Assembly: GCA_028868825.1 (NCBI GenBank)
Contig: JAGWTU010000002.1
Coordinates: 124,001-188,000, forward strand
Reading direction: 5' to 3'
Length of the DNA: 64,000 nt
Source: Burkholderiales bacterium
GTDB taxonomy: Bacteria; Pseudomonadota; Gammaproteobacteria; Burkholderiales; Burkholderiaceae_C
Under the pieces are notes generated by a model, which was given only the letters and a program-made list of their open reading frames with translations, did not search any database and was not told the origin of the DNA. The translations under genes were made by a program, and so were the position numbers. Shown here piece by piece: positions 62,684 to 64,000 of the stretch (within the stretch, counting starts at the first letter, position 1; every line of letters starts with the position of its first letter).

Positions 62684-63670
62684 ATGTACGCACAATTGGT
62701 CGAGACCGGCGCCCAGCGCCTGCGCGGCGTCGACGAGATGTCGGCGCAGGAACAGGCCTTCCAGCAGCGCATCGACGCCGGCGTCAAGATCGAGCCCAAG
62801 GACTGGATGCCCGAGGGCTACCGCAAGACGCTGGTGCGCCAGATCTCGCAGCACGCGCATTCGGAGATCGTCGGCCAGCTGCCCGAGGGCAACTGGGCGA
62901 CGCGCGCGCCGACGCTGCTGCGCAAGGCGATCCTGCTGGCGAAGATCCAGGACGAGGCCGGCCACGGTCTGTACCTGTACAGCGCGGCCGAGACGCTGGG
63001 CGTCTCGCGCGACGATCTGCTCGACGCGCTGCACTCGGGCAAGGCCAAGTACTCGAGCATCTTCAACTACCCGACGCTGTCGTGGGCCGACATCGGCGCC
63101 ATCGGCTGGCTCGTCGACGGCTCGGCGATCATCAACCAGATCCCGCTGTGCCGCTGCTCCTACGGCCCGTACTCGCGGGCGATGATCCGCGTGTGCAAGG
63201 AGGAGTCGTTCCACGCCCGCCAGGGCTACGACATCATGCTCGCGCTGTGCCGCGGCAGCGCCGAACAGAAGGCGATGGCGCAGGACGCGCTGAACCGCTG
63301 GTGGTGGCCTTCGCTGATGATGTTCGGGCCCAGCGACGCCGAATCGGTCAACAGCGCGCAATCGGCGGCCTGGCGCATCAAGCTGCACAGCAACGACGAG
63401 CTGCGCCAGAAGATGGTCGACCAGACGGTGCCGCAGGCCGAGCATCTCGGGCTCACCGTGCCCGACCCCGAGCTGCGCTGGAACGAAGCCACGGGCCATT
63501 ACGACTTCGGCGCCATCGACTGGGCCGAGTTCCACGCCGTGCTCAAGGGCAACGGCCCCTGCAACCGCGAGCGTCTGCGCACCCGCGTGCAGGCCTGGGA
63601 GGACGGGCAATGGTTCCGCGACGCGCTCGTCGCCCATGCCGAAAAGAAAACGTCGCGCGCCGCGGCCTGA
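62684..63670 (+). CDS. paaA: 1,2-phenylacetyl-CoA epoxidase subunit PaaA
   Basis: [81 protein letters not shown]. Confidence 0.97.
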   Translation: MYAQLVETGAQRLRGVDEMSAQEQAFQQRIDAGVKIEPKDWMPEGYRKTLVRQISQHAHSEIVGQLPEGNWATRAPTLLRKAILLAKIQDEAGHGLYLYSAAETLGVSRDDLLDALHSGKAKYSSIFNYPTLSWADIGAIGWLVDGSAIINQIPLCRCSYGPYSRAMIRVCKEESFHARQGYDIMLALCRGSAEQKAMAQDALNRWWWPSLMMFGPSDAESVNSAQSAAWRIKLHSNDELRQKMVDQTVPQAEHLGLTVPDPELRWNEATGHYDFGAIDWAEFHAVLKGNGPCNRERLRTRVQAWEDGQWFRDALVAHAEKKTSRAAA

Positions 63671-63681
63671 AAGGATTACCG

Positions 63682-63966
63682 ATGAGCAAGGAGTGGCCGC
63701 TGTGGGAAGTCTTCATCCGCAGCCAGCATGGACTCGCGCACAAGCATGTCGGCAGCCTGCACGCGCCCGACGCCGAGATGGCGGTGAACAACGCCCGCGA
63801 TGTCTACACGCGCCGCAACGAGGGCGTCAGCATCTGGGTCGTGCGCGCCGCCGACATCGTCGCCAGCAGCCCCACCGACAAGGGTGAGCTTTTCGAGCCG
63901 TCGAACAGCAAGGTCTACCGCCACCCCACCTTCTTCCCGATGCCGGAAGAAGTGAAGAACCTCTGA
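63682..63966 (+). CDS. paaB: 1,2-phenylacetyl-CoA epoxidase subunit PaaB
   Basis: MSKEWPLWEVFIRSQHGLAHKHVGSLHAPDAEMAVNNARDVYTRRNEGVSIWVV. Confidence 0.96.
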   Translation: MSKEWPLWEVFIRSQHGLAHKHVGSLHAPDAEMAVNNARDVYTRRNEGVSIWVVRAADIVASSPTDKGELFEPSNSKVYRHPTFFPMPEEVKNL

Positions 63967-63974
63967 GGCCGGCG

Positions 63975-64000
63975 ATGCAGGATCCGCGATTCGACTATCT
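63975..64000 (+). CDS. paaC: Start of PaaC, truncated by the window edge
   Basis: ATG 63975 reading MQDPRFDY..., in paaAB context; only 8 codons visible. Confidence 0.65.

Overview
64 kb of high-GC chromosomal DNA, most likely Burkholderiales-like (inferred from GC content, codon usage and gene content). Named content by position: a nitrate-assimilation block (PP2C/kinase fusion, nirB, nirD, nasA); a protein kinase-ATPase-TPR protein; an MFS transporter; a decayed toxin/antitoxin locus; a DUF1631 protein; two tandem GGDEF-EAL proteins; two tandem S8 subtilases with C-terminal hexapeptide tails; a PEP-CTERM protein; TAXI-TRAP and DctPQM-TRAP transporters meeting tail to tail; a quinate/shikimate-type catabolic operon; a sulfite-oxidase-like and cytochrome b pair; two two-component systems; an indolepyruvate oxidoreductase with a divergent Lrp regulator; and the start of a paa (phenylacetate) operon. 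The strongest unexplained signals are: (1) a dispersed palindromic intergenic repeat with a conserved 38-bp core and copy-specific inverted-repeat arms of about 32-35 bp; (2) paired subtilases that each end in seven 6-residue repeats of different sequence, with mostly synonymous DNA variation between units; (3) single in-frame stop codons in a RelE/HigB-type toxin, in the adjacent nucleotidyltransferase gene, and possibly in a PEP-CTERM gene; (4) a near-identical 23-bp motif upstream of both TRAP systems; (5) type I and type II dehydroquinases in one operon. Some genes missing from the ORF track were recovered by reading the sequence: the edge-truncated PP2C/kinase, a DUF3563 small protein and the paaC start. 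All functional names come from motif and family recognition; no database search was run.
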